Assembly: GCA_051294375.1 (NCBI GenBank)
Contig: CM119270.1
Span: forward strand, 21,440,456-21,504,455
Direction of reading: 5' to 3'
From: Paraspadella gotoi
Lineage: Eukaryota > Chaetognatha
Length of the DNA stretch: 64,000 nucleotides
In this document: positions 1 through 12,174 of the stretch, piece by piece
How positions within the stretch are numbered: the first letter of the stretch is position 1
Layout of the letters: every line of letters begins with the position of its first letter
The notes under the pieces: generated by a model
Database searches by the model: none
The model's input: only the letters and a program-made list of their open reading frames with translations
Told to the model about the DNA's origin: nothing
Translations under genes and position numbers: made by a program

Positions 1-40
1 AACCTTAAACTTTCCTTTCCCCAAAATCCTTACCCAACAG

Positions 41-1602
41 ATTCTTCGCGCGACAGGAAAACCTTACCATCCTTCTTGTTTCATCTGCGTCGTTTGTGGC
101 AAAAGTTTAGACGGAATTCCTTTCACGGTCGACGCCACAAATCAAATTCACTGCATCGAAGATTTTCACAACAAATTCGCGCCCAAGTAAAATCTCTTCC
201 GTTTAAACAATCGATCGGATAATTTTAAAAAGTTAATTTATTATATGAGATTTGTACAATATACAAAATTATCGATTCATTTTAATATTCAAGTTACCAA
301 TACGAAATCATTCATTTATTTAATAAATAAACAACCAATTCTTCTTACTGGACATTTATCATATGATTGAAAGCTTGCATGGACCTGCTATGACATTGTC
401 TTGTAGGAGTGATTGTGGCTTTAAACCACCAAAGCCTGTCCAAAGTCAGAGGCAATATAGCTTATTTATTAAATGAATGGATAATTTGTATATTAGTTGT
501 ATCAATTTCATGTTGGAAAGGAGGACCGCTCCCTTAAGGTTGTAAAAACCCAGGTTCCTCTTAAGATGAATCCGTTTCGCTTTCCCTTACCCCTTACTCT
601 TTACCCCTTACCCTTTCCCAGGTGTCACGTGTGCGGTGAAGGCATCGTACCCGAACCTGGAGAGACTGAAACTGTGAGAATCGTTGCACTCGATCGAAGT
701 TTTCATGTCGCTTGCTACAAGTGTGAGGTGAGAAGCAAAGAAGCAAGCGTTGATGTAAGCATTGTGTAGAGGAGATGCAAGCATTGAGTAGAGATGCAAG
801 CATTGAGTATCATTAGTGCCAAAAAAATGTTCTTGTCACGATAAAAATCTAAAACGAGCCTGAGAGAATTTTCAACCGAATGCAGCGTTTGTTAATGAAT
901 AAAATTAACATTTAAAATAAATTTAACTAAAGTAAATAGTAAACGTCCCGCATGACCTCCTGCTTTTATCTTTCGACGCTTTTCCCTTTTTTTTTGCTTC
1001 CACCAAAACAAAAAACAAAAACAACAAAAAAACAACAAAAAAACCAAAAAAATCCGCCCTTTTTTGTGAAATTTCAATTCAGTTTTAATTTCCCCCAGAG
1101 AGATTATGTGATAGAGTGAATCTTAAAAGTGACATCACGTGCTGTGACATTTTTTGCCGTCGATCCACTCATGTTGAGATAAATCACCCCTTTTTATTTG
1201 ATCACCCTGTACGATTGAAAGGATGTGAACTGAAATTATAAACTGCTCCCATCAATTACAAACATCTTCTGAGTTGAATGTTTATTTTTATTTTTTTTTT
1301 TTTGTGGATATTTTTCGCCTCTTTGTTATAAATACATACATATATATTTTTTGACACTTGATTGAATCGGTCAAAACGAATTTACTGAAAAAACCCGTTA
1401 TATCCTATTTGCTTCTTTTTTTTTTCATTTCGCTCATTTTAATTCTTATTTTCTCCGCCAGGATTGTGGCATGCTTTTAGGAACGGTCAACGGCGAACAA
1501 CGTCCCAACTACCCGCTAGATGGTCACATTCTGTGCCAACAGTGCAACGCCAACAGAATTCGCGCCATCACGGTCGCCGCCCCAAAAATTACCGATCTGT
1601 GA
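41..1602 (+). CDS. AJUBA: Ajuba/LIMD1/WTIP-type LIM domain protein, C-terminal exons (5' part outside window)
   Basis: Three exons (41-186, 622-727, 1462-1602) join in frame into the last 130 residues. The first encodes most of a LIM zinc finger: GKPYHPSCFICVVCGKSL, then PFTVDA...HCIEDFHNKFAPK, closely matching the second LIM domain of Ajuba/LIMD1/WTIP. The other two encode a complete third LIM domain starting CHVCGEGI and ending with CQQC. All splice sites are GT-AG. Ajuba-family LIM domains are protein-binding zinc fingers; family members act at adherens junctions and in Hippo (Warts) and Aurora-A regulation. That role is inferred from the family, not from this sequence. The C-terminus ITDL resembles a class I PDZ ligand. 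The N-terminal region and LIM1 lie upstream of the window, beyond a phase-0 intron. Zyxin/LPP relatives are less likely because the spacing and the PFTVD core are Ajuba-like. The gene converges on SREBP, with 857 bp between the two stop codons. Confidence 0.92.
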
Positions 1603-1658
1603 TTATTTAGTTAATTGATTATTGATAAGAAATCAGAAATAATTCCGTGAAAGATAAT

Positions 1659-1664
1659 AATAAA
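1659..1664 (+). terminator. Poly(A) signal of the LIM gene
   Basis: AATAAA lies 57 bp after the TGA stop in A/T-rich DNA, the first canonical hexamer downstream of the coding region. Confidence 0.6.
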
Positions 1665-2459
1665 TATTTTTTTTTTAAATATTAAAAATATTGTCTTCTG
1701 CTTCCATTATTTCGGGAGGAAAAACAACTTTTCGTAAAAAAAAAAAAGCTTGGGAAAACTTTAAAAGACAATACATTTACGCAATTAGCTTAGTCCAGTT
1801 TGTTTAGACGTTATGATTTAATTGATATAATTTTATAAAAATTCGAACCGAAAAAAAAAAAATCGTTCCAATTCCACCCAACTTGTTAACTTGTTACTGT
1901 GATCATTTTTTAAAAAATGTACAAGTAGGAAAATGAGCATTAATTAATTATCTTTTGACTTTTCTTTTTTCTCTCTTTGTGTTCGCCTTCTCTCTCTTCC
2001 GCTGTTTCAAATCGAAGAGGCGATGTATTCAAAACTACTGTGCCACTTTGCCACTGTGCCTTGATTGTTGCTGCCATCGCGATTGCTAATTTGGTGAACG
2101 GGAGTGTAAATAATAATAATAATAATATATCTGGCGAAAATAGAGCTAAATGTCTTTGTTTCGAATCAAATAAAACATTTAATTTTTATGAGTTTTATGA
2201 ATCAAGAGCATTAGTTCTGTTCAATTAGACAGTTTTATTACAGACAAAATTTTATTGATACATATGCAGTGCAAGATTCCTCTTTTTTTTGCATAATGAA
2301 ATTCACAATGAAATGAAATGAAAATGAAAATTCCAAATGAAAATTCATTCATTCATGAAATAAAAAGATGACGAACTCGTAAATTCAATAAATCGTTCAC
2401 AAACTCACAAAAAAAGTGAATAAAACAGTCAAATGTCTTTTGTTTCCCCCAGGCTTTTT
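1665..2459. other. Convergent intergenic region / 3' UTRs
   Basis: No coding signal on either strand. The region is AT-rich with short (ATTC/ATGAA)-type runs near 2300-2355. It must hold both 3' UTRs, because the LIM gene (+) and SREBP (-) face each other. Confidence 0.6.
2251..2256 (-). terminator. Candidate poly(A) signal of SREBP
   Basis: TTTATT on the + strand is AATAAA on the SREBP strand, about 200 bp after its stop. A second copy at 2234-2239 is an equally good candidate. Confidence 0.5.
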
Positions 2460-5400
2460 CTACGCCGATCCAGGCGCCCCGAGCGTAAACATGGCGGTAG
2501 AGGGCGCGGCTCCGCTCTGCGCCATTAATTTCTGGCATTCCTGCAGATGTCCTTTGTCACCGAGGCGCTCGAACGTCGACGCTGCTGACGAGAGTAAGAT
2601 GGCGCGTCGTTCGTCGCTTGCGTTTAACACGAGCGCCGGTAGATGTTTGCAAGCCTGAGGGAGAGAAAAGAAAAGAACATCGAAATTAGGGATAAAATAT
2701 TAATTAAAAAAAAAAAATAAATAATTGTCAAAAAAGTAATGTGTGGCTTATTACGGATAAATTAGTCGAGTTTTAATAACTTAAAGATGTTGATAATTGA
2801 AGGAGATTATGCAGATAAAATCATTGTTTATATTTAATATTAATTTTTTACTTTTATTAAAAAGAAAAGGTTGTTTACAAAAAACGCAACGAAAAGAAAG
2901 TCTTAACAAAATGTCTCTAAATTATTATTTGATATCATCGAGTAATTTATAATATTAATTCTACCATGAGATAGCAAAGCGCCGACGTGGATTCGTTGAT
3001 AATCGAGACGCCATCTTCCTCCGCTTCCTGGTCGCCACGCCCCCTTCGCGTCGTCATCGGTCCGAAGAACGTCGCCGTAACGCCGGCGTCATCGGCGCCG
3101 CCGCCTCTGCAGCGACCCCGAAGCAGCAGGGCCTCCGTGCGGAGCGGCGAGGCGCCGCACATGAGGCGGTAGGCGGCTTCGTGGAGGAGGAGTTTGGGGA
3201 GGGCGGCGGAGCGGACGAGGGGGAAGGTGGAGATTTGGCGGAGGAAGCTGGGAGGGGGGGGAGATGGAAGAGAAGTAAAAATACTGTTAAATAAATACTA
3301 ATTTCTGTTTAATCAATACTAAGTCAAAATTTTTATAACGTAAATCCAGTTTATTGAATCCTAAATTTAGTTGAAAATAACCTAAATCGTGTTAAATAAA
3401 TCCTAATTCAAGTTTTATTAAATACCAAATCAAAAATAATACACACTAAATACAATTTGTTGAATCCTAAATTCAATTAATATAAATTAAATTTAGTCAA
3501 ATAAATCTTAAATCAAGTTAAACAAATCCCAAGTTCAGTTTAACAAATCCCGGATCCAGTTTAAAAATTCCTGAATCTAGTTTAACAAATCCTGAAACCA
3601 GTTAATACTGACCCCAATTCCTGTTGATAAACTCCAATGTCGTCGACTTCGAAATCTGAACCAGATTCCATTCCGTCTTCCCACAAGTTGGTCCTTTAAT
3701 CAAATTAATTTAATAAATATTAAATATGTAACATATTTTGTTTGTTGGTCGTTGATTAATTCGCTTCTCGGCTTTGTGTTCACCTCGCTTCACACTTCCT
3801 TTACTCACCTTGCAGTCAGAAGCCAATCAGCGGCCATCAACTTTACTCACCTTGCAGTCAGAACCCAATCAGCGGCCATCAACTGCAGAATCTCCACCAT
3901 GTTTCTTTCCTCTTCCTCATCATCTTTGGACCCGGATGCAAATTTGTCGTGGGACCGGATGTTCAGCGAAGAGCGGAGTCGAGATCCGGCGTCGTTGCAG
4001 GCGGCGATGACGGCGTCGGTTCGTCTGAGAATATTGTCATTTGAAAATAATAAAGAAAGAGAAAATGATAAAAAAAAGAAAAAATGAATAGAAAGAAAAA
4101 AAATAGATGAAGAGATAAAGAAAGAGAAATAGTGAGAGATAGAGAAAGAGAAATGGAGCGAAAGAAAAAGAAAGAAAAAAAGAAAGAATAAAAGAAATAA
4201 AGAAAGAAAGAAAGTAAGAAAAAAACAAAACAAAACAAAGGAAGGAAGGAAAGAAAAAAAGAGAGATAATGAGAGGGCAAATCCGGATTCCGGCGGATTC
4301 TACCAGAATCACGGATCCGATTCTATTTTCGGATCTGATTCCATCTGCGATGAGATGAAGAAATTTCTCTTTCAAAAGAGAAACGGAGCGGAAAAAATAG
4401 AGAAAGAAAGAGAGAAATAAAAGAAAAAGAAATAAAAAGAAAGAAAGAAAAATAGAGAAAGAGAAAGGGGGAGAAAAAAAAATTAAAGAATAAAAATTAA
4501 AGGAATAAAAAAAATAAATAAAAAAAAAAGAAAAGACGACTCCTCACCCATTCCTTCCTTCGGCCTTCAACTTCAAGGACAGGAAGTGTGCCCTGAAGGC
4601 GTGGAAAAGGGCGTGAGGGAGCGGATCGTCCGAATCCGCGAGATACTTTGGAAAGTTAAGAATCGCGGGGACGAAGGGTGAAGCATCTTCTTCGTTGCCG
4701 ACGGACAAATTGACGGAGGCCGCGATCAGAGAAGACCACCATCTGGGGGAGAAGGAAAATGTAATGTCAGTAATGAAACAATTTACAGTTTACAATGCGT
4801 CATATAACAATTTTGTTTTGAAAAAGAAACGGAGATTGTTTTTTTTGTTTGATACAACATTAAGCGATTAGTGAAAACGTATTGTAAGATATAGTAAGAG
4901 AGAGAGAGAGATAGAGACAGAGAATTAGAAAGAGAGAGACAAATGATGACCTGGCCAACTCGTCTCCTTGATCGCTCGACGTCAACTGCAGATCGTTGAA
5001 TGGCAAACGCGACATCTGAATCTTCGACATCTCCAGCACCAACTGCACCTTGGAGACGACTTCCGCCAGCACCCCCAACGCCTCGTCGCCGGCCGCGCCC
5101 ATCGCGCGTCGTCCGGCGCCACGAGAGGGCGTCACCAGTGCCCGAAGGCAGGATCGCAGCAGCGCCCGTTTGTAGTCGCGGGCGACGAAGCTGAGAGGAT
5201 TGGCGGCACTGGAAGCCGCGGAAAAAAGGGGCGCCGTTCGGTGACCGGCGCCGGCGACGCCGTCTGAGGTGGAACAATGGGTTGCGCTCCAGGCGCCGCC
5301 GAGGAGGAATCTGGTAGTGGGGGGGAGGAAATATTTGATATACACTCATGTGCAAAAAAAAAACGCCACTTAATAACTTTTAATTCCAGATGCTCCATAA

Positions 5401-8400
5401 CAATTTTTATAAAAATTATGTAAATAATTTTTTTTAAAAAATGTATCAATGTGTAAAAATTGTATAAAAATCGGTCAAGCGGTTCAAGAGATACAGTGTG
5501 TCCCAATCGTACTGTCTCTTTAGAAAAGCTTACTGCTCCTATACCAGATCAAAAAAACTTGAATTCATTATAATGACTATGTGCACAAGTATGGAACATT
5601 TTATAGGATTTATTGATATCAATACTTATTTTATACAAATTAAAATTTAAATAATTTTTATCTATTTAAAATATTTTTATAATAATATCCTTATGAAATA
5701 ATACATTTTCAAAATAACCTTTTTTTAAATTTTTATTCATAAAAAGTTAGATCGAAAATATAAAATATGTTATTAAAAATTGTAATCTCTTCAGCATCAA
5801 AAATAGAAAAAAAGGTAAAAATTCTCCACTTTTTTATGCTCTATAATAGAAACTATTATATGATGAAACGTTTTAGTCATTTTTCGCATATTTAACCTAA
5901 AAATATCATGATACATATTTTATATTTTACAAAAGTTTTTCCGTTTTTTCCGGCGAATCCGAAACTATTCTTAAAATTAAAAAAAATATGATTTTGAAAT
6001 TTTATGATTTTATAAATTTATTACTTTAAGGAAACGAATAATTTAATTGCAACAACAACAATTTTTATTGTTAGACGAACATGTTTCGGCTCACAGTTTG
6101 AGCCTTCATCAGCGTCTAACAATATAAATTGTTGTTGTTGCAATTAAATTATTCGTCTCCTTAAACCAAAACACAACAAAAAAGAAAGGATTTACACACA
6201 AATTTATTACTATAAAGAAAATTCCATTAATGAAACTGCTATGCAAAATTCCATTTGAAAAAGGGCTTAATTATTTTATATTACATATACAAAGGCAGCG
6301 TCGCCGAATCTTTTCATCACTCCACCCTAATGAGCGTCCTAATCAAGCCACCTGTGTCCTTCCCTCGTGCAGAGCAACTGATGCAGGTGCGGTGTGAGTG
6401 GACTCCGCGCTCGGTTGGCGAAACGTCGAGCTTTTGACAGAAGGTAGCGACCGAGGGAGGAAAACCAGCGAGGAGTCAAAGCCTGATCGAGACAGAGAGA
6501 GAGAGATGGAGAGGGATATTCAGTGAGAAATATACAGAAAGATAATACTGTAAGATCTCCATTCCCTCAGTTGCCTTTCCACTTTCAATCTTACAGTACC
6601 GATTACAAGGTGTCTAAAATCAATTTATTCTATCTAGGCAAGATGGCTAAATTTTTGTTTAAATGGATGACTTTGTACAATTGATTGTATTAATTTAATA
6701 CATTTTTACCCATGTGACATGACATAACATTGTATATTTTTTACCTTGACCCTCACTGCCGCCAACAAGTAAATTTCCACCATCACTTCAGTGTCCATCG
6801 CGTGACTCGCGGCTTCGCCCATGTTGACGGCGGAGAGGGCGAGATTGAGCGCCGCCATCTTGGATCGCGAGGGGGCGTGACCGGTTAGTTGGAGCTGATG
6901 GAGTTGGTGATAAGCGTAGGCGCCATCTCTGGGGGAACGAAGAGAGAATGGAAATCAGTAAAATGATCATTTATATTCCAGTATTATCACTTCCAACCCC
7001 AATCACTTCTATCATTTATATTACAGTTTTATCACTTCTAACCTAATCATTTCTATCATTTATATTCTAGTATTATCACTTCCCACCCAATCACTTCTAT
7101 CATTTATATTCTAGTATTATCACTTCCAATCCAACCACTTCTATCATTTATATTCCAGTATTATCACTTTCAACCCAATCACTTCCATCTATTCCAGTAT
7201 TATCACTTCAAACCCAATCACTTCTATCACTCCCAAAAATCACCTGAAGCAACTCCTGGCATCTGGATCGCGCAGGTGCGTCCTTCCCGTCAGCCACCTG
7301 CCGACGTAGACGCGATGCAGCAGTTGGCGGAAGGCCTGCCACAGCAGAGACAGGAAAAGATCTAGGCTGGAGACGGGCAGCGGACGCCCCAGCGAGGAGA
7401 GGCAGCCCGACAGCTGAGCCCAGGCTTCCGTGTATCGACCTTCGGACCAATGAGCGTCCGCTTGTTTTCTGTTTTGTTTTTTTTTTAAATCGCGGGGAGA
7501 AAGAAATACTTAATTGCGATATTCAATAATTTATTCTATTCAGTGCCAAAATGCCATTTAGCCCTGCTCATTAGGTATTTCAAAAAACAAAACAGGACTA
7601 CTATCAATTAAGTATTTAGAAGGCAGGACTAATTGAATAAACTATGGCGGCCCTTACCATTAAGACTCATTCCTTACCCGCTCGCCCCCCCTCACTGAGA
7701 TCTCCCTCACCTGTGCCTCCAGTATTGAACCTTCGACTCCGATTTCGCGTTGGTGATTGGTTCTCCGTAAACAAGCAGCTTGGTCAGACACAGCACCACC
7801 ACCACAGTGTTGAAGGCCCACAACAGGAAGCGTTCGTTAAAGCCCCAAATGGTGCCGCTGTTGTCGCCGTTGCTGCTGCCGCCGCTGCGGCTTTCTCCCG
7901 CTAACCACAGCATCATCCTTCCTCCAGCGTGAAGATTCCCGTAGTCGTTGGCGTCGACGCCGGAGGTGGACTGTAATGAGGGGGGATGTGGAAAAAATGG
8001 AGGGGAAGTGGAAAAGTTGAAAAGGAAATGGAAAATGAAAATGGAGTCATCAAAATGGAAAATGGCCAAATGAAAAAGGAAAATAAAAAAAAATGAAAAA
8101 GGAATAAATGGAGGGAATGAGAAAAAGAAAAATAAAAAGAGAGAAATTAAAAATAGAAAAATCATCTTTCTTTCTCTTTCTTTCTCACCCCAGCGCCTCC
8201 ATTCTTCGCCAGAGACAAGAAACTCCCGAAAGGATTAAAAGCGATGACGGCGAACATGAAGATACAGAGGGCGACACGTGATCGATCCGGCATTCCGGCC
8301 GGATTCCTCGTCGGCAAGTTGTTGTTGTTGTTATGATGGAAAGCGAGGTGTGATTTGGCGGCGCCGAGAGTCTCAACTCCGTCTTCGTTGCCAGGAGACG

Positions 8401-11016
8401 AGGGAGCAGAGCTTGAGGAAGTGGGGCTGCTCGGCTGAGAGTCGTCAGAGGAAATGACATGGCAGCTGAAGAGTCAAATATATTAAATAAAAATAGATAA
8501 ACTTAATATTTCAAAATATTATTACTTACTTCACACTCGTTTCGGCTTAAGTTAGTAAATATATCCTTAACAGAGACAAACATTTTACTCACAAATTCGA
8601 CTTATTAAAAATAGACTCTTACTTCCCATCAACTAGTGCCACCAATCCCCGCTCTCCACTAGCCACACCTATCTCTCCACTACCCCCCTCTCTCCTCTAC
8701 CCCCCTCTTTCCTCTACCCCTCTCTCTCCACTACCCCCCTCTCTCCTCTACCCCCTCTCTCTCCACCCACCCACCCACTCACCTACGACGACTCTCCATG
8801 AGGTCCAACACTCCGTCATCCTCCACTACGGTGTGAATCTTTCCGAAAAGATGCGCGATGCCGTTCTCGTTGACGACCTGTTTGTAGGCGTGGTTCTCGG
8901 CTCGAAGTTTTCCGTTCTCTCGTTGCAGATGACGAATGTAGTCGACGGCCTTGCGGAGGACGGCCGACTTGTTGGTCTTGGCTTCGTCGACGGCGACGAG
9001 GTTCTTCAGTTCCACGATTTTGTCGTTGATGGAGCATCTGATGGATAGAGAGATGAGTTTTGATGGAGAAATTGATGAGGAAAGATGAACGATTAATTGG
9101 ACCAATCAATTTTCATCGAAAGTCAATGTCAATAAAAAATTAGAATCTGACAAAAAAAAATTACATAATAACTGACATAAATTGACGCAACATGACTTAA
9201 TTGACATAAAACAATTTTCGAGAGCGAGGTACATGACATTGAGGTATCCACCTCAAGTCGGGAGAAATTTCGTCAGTTTATTGAATCAATGAATAATTAG
9301 TTGCGCAGGGATTACTCGAGGAGCAAATCAATAAGTCGGTCGGTACATCTCACGTTAAAAATACTCATAACTTGGGTAATACTTAATTTAGTTTATACTT
9401 TTTGTTCGTCCACAGTACCATATAAAACCTTTAATGTGCATATCCGTGAATGATTCTTGTGCATATCACGTGACCACACAGAACTACGATCAGGTGATTA
9501 CAAAATAAATGAGGCATATTTCATATAATATTTGGTTATAGTTAAAACATATATTGGTTGTACCAATTTCATAATAATGTATTCATGTAATTATGTAATT
9601 ATGATCTCTCAAAAATACACATGAAAATAAAGTCATTGCGGCGAAACACACTGAAAGAACCAAACATGAGCAGTAATCTTTCCATTTCAATATCAATTGA
9701 GGTAGGAGTAACGAATACGTACAAATTCCAAAAAAGACAACAACGACAAGGACAACTACCTGTATCTCTTTTCGATGGCGTTGTGAGAATATCTCTTCCC
9801 TCCTTTTCCTTTCGACTGAAGTCTCTCGATCGCCACTTTTTCTCCGCCGTCGACGACAACGCCGCAGGGCGCCGCCGCGGAGCTGGGCGAGGCGGCCTGC
9901 AGCTGCGCGGCCAACGTGGGGGCGCTGGCCACGATGGGGGAGAGGGGCAGGCAGGAGGGCGGCGACGACGACGACGAAGACGACGACGAAGACGGCGAGG
10001 CTGCGGCGGCGACCGCTGCGACGGCGGACGGAGACGGCGTCACCAGGATCGGATGCATCGTCGCGACTCGCTGCGGAGACGAGTGAGCGGCGCGAACGAC
10101 TTGCTCTTGAGTCAGAATGCGTTGCGGCAGAGTCTGCAGCGCGGGTTGCGGCAGGAATTGTTGCTGCAGGGGAGCGACGTTTTGCTGCGGAGTTGAGGAA
10201 AATTGCGACGACGACGACGACACTGTCAGTAATTGTTGGATCCGGCGATTCGAAGCGACGGGGGATTGGGTCGGTAAAGGTGCCGACGCGACGCCTGATT
10301 GGGTCTGCAAAGGATTGGACATCGGCGCCTCTTGATTCAGCTGTGCCTGTGAATTCAGCTGTGCCTGTGGATTCAGCAGTGCCTGTGGATTCAGCTGTGC
10401 CTGTGGATTCAGCTGTGCCTGTGGATTCAGCTGCGCCTGATTATTCAGCTGGGTCTGTGGATTCAGCTGTGGCACTGCGGTCAGCAAGTGCTTGAGAAGG
10501 TTCTGGCTCTGCTGATATTCGCGCTGCTGCCGGTCCTGCTGATCCTGGATTTGCTTTAAAAGATTTTGCAGATTTTCCATTTGGTTGGAGGGAATTGGAG
10601 GTTGAGACGGAGGAGGAGCGGCTGAGGGGGAGATTAAGTTTATTAAGTTAATGAAGAGAAAGTAATTATTGTTATGTGTTAGTGACAGAACCGTTCAATA
10701 TAAGCAGTCCCTGAGCTTCGGATCAGGCTGTAACACCATGTTACAGGCGGTTTAAGCGCCCCGTCCCTCTTAACTGCTAGGCGACCACCGGGCTAGAACC
10801 CCGGACCATTGGGTTGGGAGGAAAATGACTTGCCTCCGGCACCAATGGCCGCTGATGAACGGTTAGTGGATTTTAGTCCAACATATTAATTAATTTTATT
10901 AAGAATTAATCTAAATTAGACTTTATTATGATTTAATTAACCATGAAGGCTTTATGAGGCTGGACCAACAATCCAATTGTACACCAAGTTCATAAGTTGA
11001 TGGTCCCATTCTCCCT

Positions 11017-11061
<45 letters not shown>

Positions 11062-11830
11062 AAAAAAAACCCGGATTTCTTTCACATAAATCAACCATAG
11101 ACTGACCGACAATTCCTTCCTCTCCGACTCACCCGGCGCCTTTTTCTCACTCACCCGCTCCTTCGACTTCTTCCTTCTTCACCACGAACGGCGACACGGA
11201 CGCCATCGCCGGCGCCTTTCCCGTCCGCTGCTGCGGATGTTGCTGCAGAAGCTGCTGCTGAGACGTCGCTCCAGCGACGGCCTGCAGCTGCAGATGATGC
11301 TGCGACTGAGACCGGTGACGTCTATTGACCGGCGCAGGCACGGCGCCTGCCGGAACGGGAACGCCCAAACCCGGCGACATCTTGCCGACGACCAGAGCGG
11401 CGCTAACGGGTGGCCAAATTACATTCGGGGAGGAATCGTGATTCCAAACAACATCCGGGTGGGCGTGGCCAGATGTTGTAGGGGAGATCGGAATGGAACC
11501 TTGAAAAGGTTTGAATCTCGTCGCTGTTACCATGGTGATGTTATTGTTATTATTATTACTATTATTTTTGTTGTTTACCTTCGGCTTCCGTGATGATAAT
11601 TGATCGATCTTCATCCTGAGTCATTTGATGATCGAAAAGGCGATCGTCGAACAAATCTGTCGGGTTATAAATAATTTAATATCAACAATAAATTCTTAAT
11701 TAAATAATTAAATGTCATTTCTGTTTTACAAAGGCCGTCCGCCTTTACCGTGCATGAACTGGTCTCCTTCGCCGGTCCCGTGAGCGATGAAGCTAAGTAG
11801 TTCCTCGTCAAGATTCAGTTGTGGCTCCAT
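2460..11830 (-). CDS. SREBP: Sterol regulatory element-binding protein (SREBP), complete, 16 coding exons, 1,328 aa
   Basis: Exons in transcript order: 11749-11830, 11579-11656, 11155-11499, 9760-10621, 8783-9037, 8189-8465, 7711-7970, 7244-7468, 6745-6928, 6352-6482, 4951-5310, 4548-4742, 3851-4024, 3613-3693, 2965-3247, 2460-2654. All junctions are GT-AG, all phases agree and there is no internal stop (3,987 nt). Domains: acidic N-terminus (1-50); Q/N/P-rich activation region (about 60-400); bHLH-zipper (about 445-515) with the SREBP signature tyrosine in NAIEKRYR (Y455); TM1 (about 604-625) preceded by DRSR (601-604) and containing the NP pair (618-619), the Site-2 protease region; lumenal loop with RMML (651-654), an RxxL Site-1 protease motif; TM2 (about 682-700) ending VYGEP; then the C-terminal SCAP-binding regulatory domain to the stop. 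SREBPs are ER-membrane transcription factors released by S1P/S2P to drive sterol and fatty-acid genes. Mammalian SREBPs are about 1,140 aa; the extra length is mainly the Q/N-rich N-terminus and linkers. Confidence 0.97.
3290..3612. repeat. Degenerate ~28-bp tandem repeat in SREBP intron 14
   Basis: Variants of AGTTTAACAAATCC followed by a variable stretch recur through the intron between coding exons 14 and 15. Copies are diverged and AT-rich. Confidence 0.55.
3801..3884 (-). repeat. 42-bp tandem duplication of an exon end plus its 5' splice site (SREBP exon 13)
   Basis: Two copies, 3801-3842 and 3843-3884, differ at one base. On the SREBP strand each holds the last coding bases of exon 13 and the donor AAG|GTGAGT. 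The upstream donor (exon end at 3851) joins exon 14 in frame. The downstream donor (exon end at 3809) would retain 42 nt and read a TGA immediately after the first copy. Confidence 0.9.
4060..4530. repeat. Purine-rich GAAA/AAAG low-complexity tract (intron)
   Basis: Long interrupted runs of A and G on the + strand between SREBP exons 13 and 12. The apparent open frames here are translations of pyrimidine runs on the other strand (F/L/S-rich) and are not genes. Confidence 0.7.
6025..6165 (-). ncRNA. Hammerhead ribozyme-like motif inside a 53-bp-arm palindrome (SREBP intron, sense strand)
   Basis: The arms 6025-6077 and 6113-6165 are inverted copies with two mismatches. On the - strand the 35-nt centre (6078-6112) has the hammerhead core: CTGATGA (6106-6112), a stem II hairpin AGGCTC...GAGCC, then GAAAC (6083-6087) and a short palindromic ACATGT stem III. 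The inverted arms form stem I, and the predicted cleavage triplet is GUU just before the CGUC that starts the 3' arm. Minimal type I hammerheads with a weak, palindromic stem III are known in Penelope-like elements and retrozymes; assignment to that group is inference. A conserved tail (AGAAAGGATT at about 6182) is shared with two related copies. It lies in the intron between SREBP coding exons 10 and 11, in the transcribed orientation. Confidence 0.75.
6966..7235. repeat. ~44/45-bp minisatellite in SREBP intron
   Basis: The phrase ATCATTTATATT recurs at 6966, 7011, 7055 and 7099 and beyond, followed by AGTATTATCACTTC variants, giving five to six diverged copies next to coding exon 8. Confidence 0.75.
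8640..8780. repeat. CTCTCCACTACCCCC minisatellite
   Basis: Short C/T-rich units of about 17-30 bp repeat directly downstream of the 5' splice site of SREBP exon 5. The array is intronic. Confidence 0.6.
9609..9655. repeat. Dispersed ~48-bp repeat, copy 1
   Basis: A stretch reading AAATACACATGAAAATAAAG followed by TCATTGCGGCGAAACACACT is closely repeated at about 51488-51535 in the channel gene. The family is unknown. Confidence 0.5.
10690..10860 (-). repeat. tRNA-like SINE fragment
   Basis: On the - strand GGTTCTAGCCC matches an RNA polymerase III B box. The flanks contain the hairpin CTGTAAC/GTTACAG. No convincing A box was seen at the right distance, so this may be a rearranged or unrelated repeat. 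It lies in the SREBP intron between coding exons 3 and 4. Confidence 0.35.
11017..11062. repeat. (CT)n microsatellite
   Basis: Near-perfect CT dinucleotide run in an SREBP intron. Confidence 0.9.
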
Positions 11831-11845
11831 GGCGGATTTAAGGGC

Positions 11846-11925
11846 GGATTTAAGGCCAGATTAAAGTCCAACGCCAGGCCGATTTAAGGCCAGATTAAAG
11901 TCCAACGCCAGGCCGATTCTAGGCC
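11846..11925 (-). repeat. 34-bp tandem duplication in the SREBP 5' leader
   Basis: AGATTAAAGTCCAACGCCAG and its flanks occur twice, 34 bp apart, just upstream of the SREBP start codon. The copies are nearly identical, so the duplication is recent. Confidence 0.8.
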
Positions 11926-12174
11926 GCCTTTGGCCGATGATCAACAGTAATTTTTTACACGTTTGAAAAACCGGGACGAAATTACGGTGTGAAAACAAGA
12001 ACAAATATTTATTTTTCGTTACGTTGTTTTCTGTAAATTAACAGGACGATACGTTAAAAGAATGAGTAAATGATGTCATTATGCGTCAAAATTCTCCACG
12101 TAACCAAAACACATTTCATTTTTCTTGCATCTTTTTTTTTTTGTTCTGCCTAAAAGTCAGATTTGTTCTCGTCT

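Noticed and set aside
9621-10196. 191-aa + strand open frame rich in Arg
   Set aside because: Antisense of the Q/S/A-rich SREBP exon 9760-10621.
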